Source: Silvanigrella aquatica (GTDB lineage Bacteria > Bdellovibrionota_B > Oligoflexia > Silvanigrellales > Silvanigrellaceae). From it: a DNA stretch of 64,000 nucleotides. Position 1 is the first letter of the stretch. The number at the start of each line of letters is the position of its first letter. The stretch covers positions 186,001-250,000 of the forward strand of contig NZ_CP017834.1 in NCBI RefSeq assembly GCF_001907975.1. Reading direction: 5' to 3'. Under the pieces are notes generated by a model. The model was not told the DNA's origin, made no database searches, and saw nothing but the letters and a program-made list of their open reading frames with translations. The position numbers were made by a program, and so were the translations under genes. This document shows positions 54,945 to 63,499 of the stretch, one piece after another.

Positions 54945-55795
54945 TATATTCCTTTTGAGTATTCAAACACTTCGGCAAAAAATTTGCCTTTCTCATCGCG
55001 TTTTAGTTTGCCAAAAGCATGTTTGGCATCATGAGTAAAAAATATATTTCCATTTTTCGCAATGAGATCTTCCAGCAAATTCTTTTTTTCATCGATGAGG
55101 AGCTCAGGGTAGCGATCATAGCCCATGGTGATGGGTAAATGAACCCAAGCAAATCCTGGAATTAAATCGCTGGCAAATACCAAAGGTCCTTCTTTTAATT
55201 GGATTTCAGCTAGCATAAGACCAGGAGTGTGACCATTTGAAAAATGAAAGGTAACAAAAGGTTCTAAATCACTTTTACCATTATTTTCTACTAAAACGAG
55301 ACGATTTGATTTTTCTAATAATTGATTTAATTCCGTAATATAAGATGCTTTATCACGAGGATGGGGGCTTAAAGCTCGTTTCCACTGATCATGTCCCACA
55401 TAAAATTTTGCATTTGGAAATAAAAGCCTTGTTTCTCCATCACCAAAAGCGGACAAAATACCACCCGCATGATCAAAATGGAGGTGTGATAAAATAACGG
55501 CATCGATGTGTTCGTGAGTCAGTCCCACTTTGTCTAAATTTTTTAATAAAACATGCTCTTTTTCAATAATTCCATAACGATCTTTTAGTTTTGGATCAAA
55601 AAAGGAGCCGACTCCTGCTTCAAATAATAAATTTTTACCATTATAATTTTTTATTAATAAAGCACGACACGCTAATGGAATTCGATTTGCTTCATCGTAT
55701 GAAATCCAATTTTGCCACATGGCTTTGGGAGCATTGCCAAACATGGCTCCGCCATCTAACATTTGCGTGTTGCCTTCTATTGATAAAATCTCCAT
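54944..55795 (-). CDS. Metallo-beta-lactamase-fold hydrolase
   Basis: The 283-residue product has the MBL signature AVILSHLHFDHAGG (H-x-H-x-D-H), a second metal histidine in FSNGHTPGLM, the bridging aspartate in LVFASDLIPGF and the last histidine in FFTHDAKHAFGK. Many family members hydrolyse lactones, thioesters or phosphodiesters; the substrate is unknown. It sits between an unknown anchored protein and rsmI in the operon. Confidence 0.85.
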   Translation of the reverse strand: MEILSIEGNTQMLDGGAMFGNAPKAMWQNWISYDEANRIPLACRALLIKNYNGKNLLFEAGVGSFFDPKLKDRYGIIEKEHVLLKNLDKVGLTHEHIDAVILSHLHFDHAGGILSAFGDGETRLLFPNAKFYVGHDQWKRALSPHPRDKASYITELNQLLEKSNRLVLVENNGKSDLEPFVTFHFSNGHTPGLMLAEIQLKEGPLVFASDLIPGFAWVHLPITMGYDRYPELLIDEKKNLLEDLIAKNGNIFFTHDAKHAFGKLKRDEKGKFFAEVFEYSKGI

Positions 55796-55815
55796 GAGAT
55801 GAGAACTCCATTTAT

Positions 55816-57444
55816 TTATAATTTTGTGGGATCTTCGTATGTATCTATATAAGGATCTACGCTTTCTAGATAAGGAGCTATTAATTTTACAGGAATTTCA
55901 GATTGAATAATGACCCATTTTCCATTTCTTTGAATATAAGGACCTGGCATGGGAATAAGTCCTCTTGGTAACAAATAATTTCCGAATGAAATGGCTTTTG
56001 TAATAAATATTCTAATTGTATTTAGAGTCTCAGGATTCAGTTCTTTTCCGTCATGAGTAAAAAGGTCTCCTGAAGGTGAATAAAGACGAATTTTTGGTAT
56101 TAATTTTTCGCCATCAGTATCCAAAGTGAGTGAAGCATTTTCTGAATATCCAGTTAATTTGTTGATGGTATTTTCAAAGTTTGAAAAAATAATTTCTCCT
56201 GATGGTGAAGCGAAAAAATCGGATAAAATAGCAGATTTTTTTCTGAGACGTTCTGAAAAATCAATGATTTTATTTTGAGCTAATATCATGTCAAATAAAA
56301 AAGAAACGCTCGAATAATTTTTTGTGGATTCTGTTGGTAATAGAAAATCAGCGCCAGAAGACGAAACTGTAGTTAAAATATTATTAGAATCAGTTGGAGT
56401 TGAATTACTAGTTACTTTTGTAACAAATGTTTTTTGATTAGAAAAAACAAAGTTTTCTCCTTGGATAGACCAAAACATATCTAATTTAATTTTAAAATTG
56501 TTATTTAATAATGATAGAATACTTTCAACATTTTTTCTAAAGTTATTGCGATGAATACTAAAGCGACCACAGAAATCCCATGGATTTATTTTTTGTGAAC
56601 AAATTGAATTTAAAAATTCAACAGGATCATTTATTGAAATTATAATTTGTGAATAATTTATTTTATTTTCAGCGTCATATTCCATGGCTTCTGAAGAAAT
56701 TTCAATAGAATGATCAGTTAAAAATTTTTGAATTGATAAAGGAGCATTTTTAAAAATAAGACTTTTTAAAGTGCTTGAAGATAAATGAAAACTTTTTTTC
56801 AAATTTGGTTCGATTGCCAATAATATGGAATCTTTAAGGGAAAGTTGGAGTTGTGTACTTCCTCCAAATAATATGGTTTTCCCGTTCCATAATTCCTCAA
56901 TAAGTGATGTTAGGGGTTGTGCAAAAGGGCTACCTTCTTCTTCTGCTGTCAGCTCCGGAGGTTTGTCACTTTGGATGGATGCTAAGGGAACTTCATCTGG
57001 AAAAATAATTTTATCGTATATTTCATTTTTTATAGGACTCGGGTCGAAAAATTCATTTTCAATTGAAGATTCGGAAGAAGTTAAGAAATCATTCAGAATG
57101 TTTTCGAGTGTTTCAAAAGATTTATCGCTATATTGTGGTTGTAAATCAAAAATAAAAAAACCTCGAGCTCCGACATCTCCCAACGGGGGAAGTGATTGTT
57201 GCGTTCTGGGGTTATTTTCTAGACCGATATTTTTTGAAAATTCATAGAGTTGTCTGTCGGTATTAGCCGTGTAGTTGAAAGCAACAGCAAAAGCGGGCTT
57301 GCCTATTCTTTTTGCAAGACTAGAAAGAGGTGGTGTTTCTGACTTCAAATTTTGATATAAAAAAATTAAGGTAACGAATGTTACTGTAATTAAAAAGCTT
57401 ATTACTATGAAAATAAATTTTATAAAATTAGAATGTCTTTTCAT
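55816..57444 (-). CDS. Anchored extracytoplasmic protein of unknown function
   Basis: The 542-residue product has one N-terminal membrane helix (about residues 10-30) and a large extracytoplasmic part. Residue composition is Ser/Asn/Leu-rich. An acidic, proline-containing stretch lies near residue 150-180 (PPELTAEEEGSPFAQPLTSL). The conserved-looking ends RIGKPAFAVAFNYTANTDRQ (residues 46-65) and LLPRGLIPMPGPYIQRNGKW (about residue 495-514) suggest a folded domain throughout. I recognise no family. It lies between a UvrD-type helicase and an MBL hydrolase in a tight operon, so it is likely expressed constitutively with them. Function not inferred. Confidence 0.65.
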   Translation of the reverse strand: MKRHSNFIKFIFIVISFLITVTFVTLIFLYQNLKSETPPLSSLAKRIGKPAFAVAFNYTANTDRQLYEFSKNIGLENNPRTQQSLPPLGDVGARGFFIFDLQPQYSDKSFETLENILNDFLTSSESSIENEFFDPSPIKNEIYDKIIFPDEVPLASIQSDKPPELTAEEEGSPFAQPLTSLIEELWNGKTILFGGSTQLQLSLKDSILLAIEPNLKKSFHLSSSTLKSLIFKNAPLSIQKFLTDHSIEISSEAMEYDAENKINYSQIIISINDPVEFLNSICSQKINPWDFCGRFSIHRNNFRKNVESILSLLNNNFKIKLDMFWSIQGENFVFSNQKTFVTKVTSNSTPTDSNNILTTVSSSGADFLLPTESTKNYSSVSFLFDMILAQNKIIDFSERLRKKSAILSDFFASPSGEIIFSNFENTINKLTGYSENASLTLDTDGEKLIPKIRLYSPSGDLFTHDGKELNPETLNTIRIFITKAISFGNYLLPRGLIPMPGPYIQRNGKWVIIQSEIPVKLIAPYLESVDPYIDTYEDPTKL

Positions 57445-57470
57445 ATCTTCATTTAATTTCCTAATTATAA

Positions 57471-59483
57471 TTATCGGAATAATTCAAATAGTTTTCTAGC
57501 CGCATCCATCCGCTTTGCTTCTTCTGAATTGGGATCAGTTTGTTTATATTCAATAAGTTCCATGGGAATTGCGGAAAGAAATCGTGAGGGTTTGGGTTCC
57601 ATGTCTTTTGTCGATGCCCTACCCTTTTTCCGAAAACCGCAATGAGATATAAAGAGTCTATATTTTGCACGCGTGATGGCAACATAAAAAAGTCTTCTTT
57701 CTTCTTGAATTCCTGATTCGAGATCCAGACTTTTCTCGTGAGGTAGGATACCATCTTCCACGCCAATTAAAAACACATAGGGGAATTCTAAACCTTTAGA
57801 GGAGTGAATTGTCATGACTTGAACTTTATTTGTTGTTTCTTGAGCTATGTCAAACCGTGTTTTGTCCAAATGTAGAGCATCAATAACGGATTCTAAGCTT
57901 TCTGTTTCAAGATCCAGTTTTTCGATAACTTGCAGGACGCGGTTCACAATATCCATACGAAACTGAGCGATTTGCATATTGGCAGAAGACATGAGGATGT
58001 CCTTTTTCAGCCCGATGTTTTCGTAACAGTCTCTCAGTGCAGAAGAAATATCAACTTTTCTTTCAGAGTTTTTTAATTTCTCTCCAAAAGCATTCCAATA
58101 GTTTACAAATTCTGAAATTCCTTTGTGTGTATGAGATAATTTTTGAATTGTAGAAATAATTGTGTCTTGAGATTGGTTTTTTTTATTTTTAATATACTGC
58201 TCTTTAATTTTTTCTAACGTAGAAATTCCAATGCCTCTGGCTGGAATATTCATGATTCGAAAAAGGCTATTCATGTCATTCGGGTTATAGGCGAGCTTTA
58301 AATATGAAAACAGATCGCGGACTTCTTTTCTATCAAAAAAAGGAGTTCCTCCATGAATGGTATAAGGTATTTTTTTTTCAATAAACACTTGTTCAATCGG
58401 AATAGATTGACTATTTGAACGTACAAGTATGGCAATATTTTCATAATTTAATTGCGGCTGATTTCTTTTTAGTGATTCTATATTTTCAGTAACGTATAGA
58501 GCTTCATCGCGTTCATTTTCACAAGATTGAATGACAACAGGGTGTAAATTAGGCTGCTCGCTCCAAAGTTCTTTTCCCAAGCGCTCCGTATTTTCTCTAA
58601 TGACACTATTGGCGGCATTTAAAATATTAGGGCTGCAACGATAGTTTTGCTCTAATGTTACTTTACGTGCTTCTGGAAAAGTTTTTAAAAAATCTGATAT
58701 AATAGATGGTCTTGCGCCTCGCCATGAATAAATACTTTGATCATCGTCTCCCACAACGCATACATTTCGTGATTTTGAAGATAACATGCAGATGAGTTGA
58801 AATTGACTAAAACTTGTATCCTGATATTCATCAACCATTAAAAATGAAAATGCTTCTTGAACTGTTTTAAGTAAAATAGGATTATTTTTAAATCCAAGGA
58901 CAGTTAAGTAAACAATGTCATCAAAATCAACTAAATTAAAAAGACGCAATCGTCTATTATAGGAATGAAATAATTTTGAAATAATTTTACCATCAAAAAC
59001 ATTTTTTTGTTTATTAAAATCTTCATTGGTAAAAAGATTGTCTTTATAAAATGATATTTTTTGTGCTGCGCTTTGTAAAGAAAGAATTTCTTCTAAATTG
59101 TGTTCTTTAATTGATTCTCTTAATAAGTTTAAACTTTCATTTTCATCAGCTATGGAAAAGTTTTTTTGCAGATTAAATTCATTATGATATTGTCTGAGAA
59201 TTTTTAAGGCAAAAGAATGAAATGTTGAAAGTTCTACTTTACGAGCTGCTTTTTCGCCAATCATGGAACAAAGGCGAGCTTGCATTTCTTTTGCTGCTTT
59301 ATTGGTAAAACTGACCGCAACAATGCTTTCGGGGCGAATGCCATCGTGAATCATCCAAGCTATTCTGGACGTAATTACCTTGGTTTTACCTGTTCCTGCT
59401 CCTGCTAAAACAAGCAAAGCGCCATGGGATGATGTGACCGCTTTTTTTTGTTCTTCATTCAATGATTTTAAAATATAATCCAT
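57471..59483 (-). CDS. UvrD/Rep/PcrA-family superfamily 1 DNA helicase
   Basis: From the ATG at 59483 the product has 670 residues, close to Rep and slightly shorter than PcrA. Superfamily 1A motifs are all present: Q motif LNEEQKKAVTS, motif I VLAGAGTGKTKVITSR, motif II FLMVDEYQDTSF, motif III VVGDDDQSIYSWRGARP, motif IV region TLEQNYRCSPNIL, motif V MTIHSSKGLEFPYVFL and motif VI FYVAITRAKYRLFIS. It unwinds DNA 3' to 5' in repair or at stalled forks. A TTG 9 bases upstream is a less likely start. Confidence 0.95.
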   Translation of the reverse strand: MDYILKSLNEEQKKAVTSSHGALLVLAGAGTGKTKVITSRIAWMIHDGIRPESIVAVSFTNKAAKEMQARLCSMIGEKAARKVELSTFHSFALKILRQYHNEFNLQKNFSIADENESLNLLRESIKEHNLEEILSLQSAAQKISFYKDNLFTNEDFNKQKNVFDGKIISKLFHSYNRRLRLFNLVDFDDIVYLTVLGFKNNPILLKTVQEAFSFLMVDEYQDTSFSQFQLICMLSSKSRNVCVVGDDDQSIYSWRGARPSIISDFLKTFPEARKVTLEQNYRCSPNILNAANSVIRENTERLGKELWSEQPNLHPVVIQSCENERDEALYVTENIESLKRNQPQLNYENIAILVRSNSQSIPIEQVFIEKKIPYTIHGGTPFFDRKEVRDLFSYLKLAYNPNDMNSLFRIMNIPARGIGISTLEKIKEQYIKNKKNQSQDTIISTIQKLSHTHKGISEFVNYWNAFGEKLKNSERKVDISSALRDCYENIGLKKDILMSSANMQIAQFRMDIVNRVLQVIEKLDLETESLESVIDALHLDKTRFDIAQETTNKVQVMTIHSSKGLEFPYVFLIGVEDGILPHEKSLDLESGIQEERRLFYVAITRAKYRLFISHCGFRKKGRASTKDMEPKPSRFLSAIPMELIEYKQTDPNSEEAKRMDAARKLFELFR

Positions 59484-59514
59484 AATATCCAAATTTAATT
59501 AAAATATATTTTTG

Positions 59515-60378
59515 CTAATTTCTAAAAATAAAATAAAGAAGTTCACTACCAAAAGTGCTTACAGCAAAGGCTCCTACTGCTAAAAAAGGACCAAAAGGGA
59601 TCGCTGTTGCTAAGCCTTTTTTTGAAATAATTCCCCAAATAATTCCAAAAAAAGCTCCTATTATACTTGCAAAAAATAGAGAAAAAATAGCGCCCTTCCA
59701 ACCTAGAACAGCACCTATAAATCCTAAATATTTCACATCTCCCAATCCCATTCCTGCCTTATTCCTGATAATTTCATATAATTTTGCGATGAAAAACAGA
59801 CCGCCTGCGCCTACTCCAATTCCAAGAAGACTTTCATACCAACCCATTTGTGGATTTAAGCTACTGATAACAAATCCAATCATAATTCCAGGTAGTGTAA
59901 TGGCATCGGGTAAAATTCGATATTTTATGTCAATTAATGAAAGTGGAATACCGGTATATATAATCCATAAAGAAATGAAAAAAGGCACATAGTTTGTATA
60001 ATGAAATTTGCTAAACTGATATGAATATGATGAAAAAATATGAGGTAGAGTATCAAGAATGACCAATGGATTTAGAAATTTATAGAAAACAAATGTGGTT
60101 ATTATTCCTGTAAATAATTCGATAATAGGATATTTTATAGAAATTTTTTCATGACAATGCCCGCATTTTCCATGAGTAAAAAAATAACCAAGTACAGGTA
60201 TTAATGCGGTATTTGATATTTGAGTTTTACAACTTGGACAAAAGCTTCTTGGTTTAATAATTGATATTTTTAAGGGAACACGATATGCAACTACATTTAA
60301 AAAACTTCCCATGCTTATGCCAAATAAAAAAACAAATACTCCAAAAATAATATTTAATGTATTTAAATCTACAGACAT
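59515..60378 (-). CDS. pilD: Prepilin peptidase/N-methyltransferase (A24)
   Basis: The 287-residue membrane protein has the two C-x-x-C pairs of the bifunctional enzyme (FCPSCKTQ and GKCGHCHEK) and eight or so helices. The catalytic aspartates are in LSLIDIKYRILPDAITLPG and GMGLGDVKYLGFIGAVLGW (G-x-G-D). It cleaves and N-methylates type IV prepilins and pseudopilins at the inner membrane, so the organism should make type IV pili or a type II secretion system. The pilus genes are not in this window. First gene of the five-gene operon. Confidence 0.94.
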   Translation of the reverse strand: MSVDLNTLNIIFGVFVFLFGISMGSFLNVVAYRVPLKISIIKPRSFCPSCKTQISNTALIPVLGYFFTHGKCGHCHEKISIKYPIIELFTGIITTFVFYKFLNPLVILDTLPHIFSSYSYQFSKFHYTNYVPFFISLWIIYTGIPLSLIDIKYRILPDAITLPGIMIGFVISSLNPQMGWYESLLGIGVGAGGLFFIAKLYEIIRNKAGMGLGDVKYLGFIGAVLGWKGAIFSLFFASIIGAFFGIIWGIISKKGLATAIPFGPFLAVGAFAVSTFGSELLYFIFRN

Positions 60379-60490
60379 TTATTTTTCCTTGACAAAATTA
60401 GAAAATTCAATCAACTATGCTAATCAGTCCGTTGTCGCATCGTTATTTTAATGCAAAAAGCGGAACAATAGAATTGAACACGAGAATAAT

Positions 60491-60934
60491 ATGAAATCAA
60501 TCTCTAAAAATAGAAAAGCTTGGCACGACTACTACATTGAAGAAAAAGTAGAAGCTGGTCTCAGTTTAAAAGGCAGTGAAGTAAAAGTTTTACGGGGCGG
60601 GCACGGTAGTGTTGTGGAAGGCTACGCCATCATTCGGGAAGGACAGGCCTGGCTTTTGAATGCCTATATCCCTACCCTTAAAAATGCCAGTTATCTTAAT
60701 CACGCAGAGCGTCGCGAAAGACGCTTGCTTTTGAATCGCAAAGAAATTGAAAAGCTTGACGCCGCCACTAGGCAAAAAGGCTATACCCTTATCCCCCTGG
60801 AAATTTATTTTGATGATAATAACAGAGTCAAGGTGCAACTGGGGCTTGCAAAAGGGAAAGCAAATCACGATAAGCGCGATTCGGAAAAAGAAAAAGATGC
60901 TAAAAAAGAAGCGCAAAGAGCCATGCGACGGTAG
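60491..60934 (+). CDS. smpB: SsrA-binding protein SmpB
   Basis: The 147-residue protein matches SmpB: NRKAWHDYYIEEKVEAGLSL, KGSEVKVLRGGHGSVVEGY, LLNAYIPTLKNASYLNHAER and the basic tail KGKANHDKRDSEKEKDAKKE. It binds tmRNA and brings it to stalled ribosomes. A TTGACA lies about 100 bases upstream, but no -10 is at the right distance. It converges with the lipoprotein gene after 17 bases. No tmRNA gene was found in the window. Confidence 0.96.
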   Translation: MKSISKNRKAWHDYYIEEKVEAGLSLKGSEVKVLRGGHGSVVEGYAIIREGQAWLLNAYIPTLKNASYLNHAERRERRLLLNRKEIEKLDAATRQKGYTLIPLEIYFDDNNRVKVQLGLAKGKANHDKRDSEKEKDAKKEAQRAMRR

Positions 60935-60951
60935 TAAAACTCAAAAATATT

Positions 60952-61401
60952 TTAATCAACTTCTACATTAATTGTAAATACTTTATCGCTGTCTAAACTA
61001 TTTGCTGTTGTCGACTCCCCTTTATGGCGAGCGATGATTTTAATTGTTGTTTTTCCCTTGCCCAGAAACGAAAACTTATACACGGCATTTCCGGAAGCTC
61101 CCATTAATAAGCTAGATGGAGTGCAGCATTTGCTGCTTCCTTCATATGTTACCATGGAATTAGAATAACGCGGTTCAATATAACTATAAGCAGTTGTACT
61201 AATATCACGGATAACGACCGCGATTTTATCTCCTTTATCTGCTTCTATAGAGACAGTGTCTTTATCGACGCCATCAATAATTTCATATCCTTGGTAATCT
61301 GCTTGTTTTGGTAATTCATAGGTACGGGATGAGGATGTGCATCCAGCAAGTAGGAAGGGAGCGGATAAACATAAAGTAGCAAGAGCGGTTAATTTTTTCA
61401 T
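60952..61401 (-). CDS. Lipoprotein, possibly chagasin-like (I42) protease inhibitor
   Basis: The 149-residue protein starts with a lipoprotein signal, MKKLTALATLCLSAPFLLAGC, with C21 as the lipidated residue. The mature part is a beta-sandwich-like chain. The loops STTAYSYIEP, LMGASGNAVYKFSFLGKGK and RHKGES correspond in order and spacing to the three inhibitor loops of chagasin (N-P-T-T-G-Y, the glycine-rich loop and R-P-W). The motifs are weak, so this is a suggestion: a cysteine-protease inhibitor lipoprotein, or simply an unrelated beta protein. AGGAAG precedes the start. Confidence 0.55.
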   Translation of the reverse strand: MKKLTALATLCLSAPFLLAGCTSSSRTYELPKQADYQGYEIIDGVDKDTVSIEADKGDKIAVVIRDISTTAYSYIEPRYSNSMVTYEGSSKCCTPSSLLMGASGNAVYKFSFLGKGKTTIKIIARHKGESTTANSLDSDKVFTINVEVD

Positions 61402-61531
61402 TTTATTGCTTCCTGTCTAGTAAAAAAAGAATTAAATGAACATAAATTATCATCATAAAAAAAGATAAATTGATATAAAAAAAATAAAGCCCACCAAGTT
61501 CAATTGTGAAAAGGGGGCGGAGTCGCTTTTT

Positions 61532-62176
61532 TTAGCTAACACTACAAGTAAGTTTTGAAAGAGATTCTTTTCCTGTTAGCATAACAGAATCCCAGGAGCG
61601 GCGAGCTTCATCTCCTTGAAATTCTTCATCATAAGTTTCAAGAAGGTCTTGAATGCCATCGGCATCTTCAAGAAGGCTTAAAGCATTTACGGCGGAACGG
61701 AAATACCGCGCGGCTTCATTGGGATGGCGCTTTACTTTGAGGCAAAGACGTCCCATTTCTTCGTACCACTGAGCTTTTTCTTCGGGTAAGGCATACTCCC
61801 CGCTTTCACCCAGCAGATAAATGTAGGAATTGAGGGCGCGTACGTGATCCCTTGCTGCGATCATTTCAGCAATTTTGGGAGAGAGAGATTGAATGGTTTT
61901 GCGGGCGCGAACCTGCTCTCTTCGTTTATCTTCCAAGCTTTCCTGGGAGTTTCTCTCAATAATACGTTCGCAATAAGCTTTAAGGAGGCGCAGATCCTCT
62001 GGAAGAACTTGGTCACGTTCTGTTTCCAGAGTAGGGTTAATTTGGCGAAAAAGACCCAATAGCTCTGGTGGTTGAACATGCAAGTAGCTTGCAAGGACTT
62101 GTATAGCCCATGGCCTTTCATCCGGCCATACTCTTTCAGCTCGTTCCATTTGCCTAATCAGTTCGTGCATATCCAT
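61532..62176 (-). CDS. Cytoplasmic helical protein of unknown function
   Basis: The 214-residue product (ATG at 62176, preceded by AAGGAGAAGC; longer frame rejected) is soluble and helical, with clear TPR-like amphipathic pairs near the C-terminus: EKAQWYEEMGRLCLKVKRHP and NEAARYFRSAVNALSLL. The N-terminus, MHELIRQMERAERVWPDERPW, is notable for its tryptophans. Charged residues are abundant and codon use is richer in G and C than in the neighbours, fitting a well-expressed or conserved gene. No family recognised; a small adaptor or regulatory role is possible. Confidence 0.65.
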   Translation of the reverse strand: MDMHELIRQMERAERVWPDERPWAIQVLASYLHVQPPELLGLFRQINPTLETERDQVLPEDLRLLKAYCERIIERNSQESLEDKRREQVRARKTIQSLSPKIAEMIAARDHVRALNSYIYLLGESGEYALPEEKAQWYEEMGRLCLKVKRHPNEAARYFRSAVNALSLLEDADGIQDLLETYDEEFQGDEARRSWDSVMLTGKESLSKLTCSVS

Positions 62177-62683
62177 AGCTTCTCCTTGATGGCTTTTCTT
62201 CTTAGTAATAACAATACAGCAAACAACAAGCTCAAAAAACATTCAGCAACAAATACATGCGACTTTAGATCGCAATGGTCAAGACAATTTTTTGGCTGAG
62301 CCTGCTTTTAGTAAATTTTAATCCTTGAATGTAGGAAGCTTATCAGGATATTTGCCTGCTAACTATAAATTTCCTCATGTCAAACAAATTTATATCTCAT
62401 GGTACTGATGAGTTTGTATAATTCTTTTTTCAGATAAATTTTTGATTGAATTTGATGCTATTTGAGGGCGTGTCGCATTTGATACAAGAGGACAAGGAAC
62501 TGGCTCATAAATGATACACAGTTTGAGCTCTATGATATCCAAACGCTTGAATTAGAGTGCAAATCAGAATATTTAAAGTTGGCATGAAAATTGCTTGGTA
62601 GGAAAAGTTGTTCTTTTTATCTTTTCAAAGGACTTTTTGAAAAATAAAAGCAATGTGTTTTAATTTCTTTTGGAGAAACATAA
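62177..62683. other. Divergent intergenic region with sigma-54 promoter
   Basis: About 500 bases separate the divergent genes at 62176 and 62684. I see no reading frame. The right end holds a near-perfect sigma-54 promoter (62579-62595). Enhancer-binding sites would be expected about 100-200 bases upstream of it, but I cannot identify any palindrome confidently. The left end probably holds an ordinary promoter for the minus-strand gene. Confidence 0.5.
62579..62595 (+). promoter_or_regulatory. Sigma-54 (RpoN) promoter
   Basis: TTGGCATGAAAATTGCT matches the consensus YTGGCACGRNNNTTGCW at all but one defined position. The essential GG (62581-62582) and GC (62593-62594) are exactly 10 bases apart. 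Transcription would start near 62606, some 80 bases before the small gene at 62684. Confidence 0.72.
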
Positions 62684-62899
62684 ATGTACACACTGTTAAA
62701 TACCATTAAAAATATGAGTCAATCACCTAATTATAGTTCATCAGCAAATATGACTAAAGCGATTGCCGAAAATATTTTTAAGGATCTCAGGGCTTATGGC
62801 CTTGGCGACAAAGACATTGTTGCTATCTCTTCTGAAATTTTAAATCGACTCACTGACGATCTCAAAAGCCGCAACGAGAGAAACCAAGCTGAAAGCTAA
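62684..62899 (+). CDS. Small protein under sigma-54 control, unknown
   Basis: The 71-residue product is soluble and helical (MTKAIAENIFKDLRAYGLGD, then DIVAISSEILNRLTDDLKSR). It has the look of a small two- or three-helix regulator or adaptor but matches no family I know. TTTGGAG lies 7 bases before the ATG. The sigma-54 promoter upstream implies control by an enhancer-binding activator responding to a specific signal. The 3' untranslated part carries three hairpins, the last being an intrinsic terminator, so the mRNA is a stand-alone unit of about 410 bases. Confidence 0.7.
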   Translation: MYTLLNTIKNMSQSPNYSSSANMTKAIAENIFKDLRAYGLGDKDIVAISSEILNRLTDDLKSRNERNQAES

Positions 62900-62984
62900 A
62901 AAATAATAAAATGAAGGAGCTCAGTATTTTTATTACCAAGCTCCAAAGGTAGGACAGATTTTTTAGAATCTGTTAGAAACGGGT

Positions 62985-63017
62985 GCAGGATAATTGTTTA
63001 TATTATCCTGCTTTTTT
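62985..63017 (+). terminator. Intrinsic terminator of the sigma-54-driven gene
   Basis: GCAGGATAAT and ATTATCCTGC form a perfect 10-bp stem with a 7-base loop, followed at once by six T (63012-63017). It overlaps the last codons of the convergent histone-like gene. Two more hairpins lie between it and the stop at 62899: GGAGCT/AGCTCC (62916-62944) and ACAGATT/AATCTGT (62954-62973). Confidence 0.85.
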
Positions 63018-63407
63018 GAGGTGCTTTTCAGAAGATTTTCTAGCAACAACTTTTTTAGCAGTTGCTTTTCTCTTAGAAGCTTTTTTCGTCCTTTTCTTAC
63101 GTGTTGGTTTCGCAACTAAGGAGAGTTTTGATTTGCGTTTTTTAGCGGAAGTCTTGCGTTTTCCAGCTGTTTTACGTTTACCAACTGTTTTACGTTTACC
63201 AACAGTCTTTCTCTTAGTCTTTCTTTTTTTAGGCGCTCCCGCTTTTTTAGTTGTGCGTTTTGCCTTAGTTTTTCTGCGAGTTGCTTTTTTAGCAGTAGTT
63301 TTTCTTTTTTTAGCTACTTTAGCTTTTGCAGACTTTCTACGTTTTTTACCGGTTGTCACTTTTTTTGCTTTTGAAGCACCGGCTTTTTTTCTTTTCCTTA
63401 CGACCAT
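63003..63407 (-). CDS. Histone H1-like lysine-rich DNA-binding protein
   Basis: From the ATG at 63407 (GAGAGGAAA upstream) the product has 134 residues, about half of them lysine or arginine, with alanine, threonine and serine making up most of the rest. It resembles bacterial histone H1-like proteins (Hc1/Hc2, AlgP-like tails), being low-complexity with short repeated KKA and KRKT modules. The centre has a hexapeptide repeat, GKRKTV/GKRKTV/GKRKTA. It would bind and condense DNA without sequence preference. It might mark a non-growing or compacted cell stage. Two tandem GCGTC-N4-GACGC hairpins lie in its upstream region. Confidence 0.85.
   Translation of the reverse strand: MVVRKRKKAGASKAKKVTTGKKRRKSAKAKVAKKRKTTAKKATRRKTKAKRTTKKAGAPKKRKTKRKTVGKRKTVGKRKTAGKRKTSAKKRKSKLSLVAKPTRKKRTKKASKRKATAKKVVARKSSEKHLKKAG
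63156..63209. repeat. Three 18-bp tandem repeats within the histone-like gene
   Basis: Units start at 63156, 63174 and 63192, each of the form ACGTTTACCAACTGTTTT with few changes. Each encodes one KRKTVG-type hexapeptide. The unit number may vary between strains by slippage. Confidence 0.7.
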
Positions 63408-63456
63408 ATGATTTCCTCTCCCATCATCACGGATGACGTAAATTTCATGCCACATA

Positions 63457-63499
63457 GCGTCTCACGACGCGCTCTACGCAAAAAAGCGTCTCCCGACGC
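63457..63499. repeat. Two near-identical GC-rich hairpins upstream of the histone-like gene
   Basis: GCGTCTCACGACGC (63457-63470) and GCGTCTCCCGACGC (63486-63499) are 5-bp perfect inverted repeats with 4-base loops, starting 29 bases apart. They are strikingly GC-rich for this genome. They lie 50-92 bases before the start codon, in the promoter or leader region, and could be a double operator or mRNA structure. Confidence 0.6.

Noticed and set aside
56825-57247. Plus-strand 140-codon frame
   Set aside because: Antisense to the 542-residue anchored protein; composition is a mirror of that gene.
57461-57766. Minus-strand 101-codon frame overlapping the end of the helicase gene
   Set aside because: It lies fully within the helicase coding region in another frame and has no recognisable features.
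59555-59992. Plus-strand 145-codon frame
   Set aside because: Antisense to the well-supported prepilin peptidase; proline/lysine-rich image of membrane helices.
60389-60421. TTGACA ... TATGCT promoter for smpB
   Set aside because: The spacer is 21 bases, too long for a normal promoter; kept only as a remark.
62983-63411. Plus-strand 142-codon hydrophobic frame opposite the histone-like gene
   Set aside because: Lysine codons read backwards give phenylalanine and leucine; the frame is an artefact of the repeat composition.
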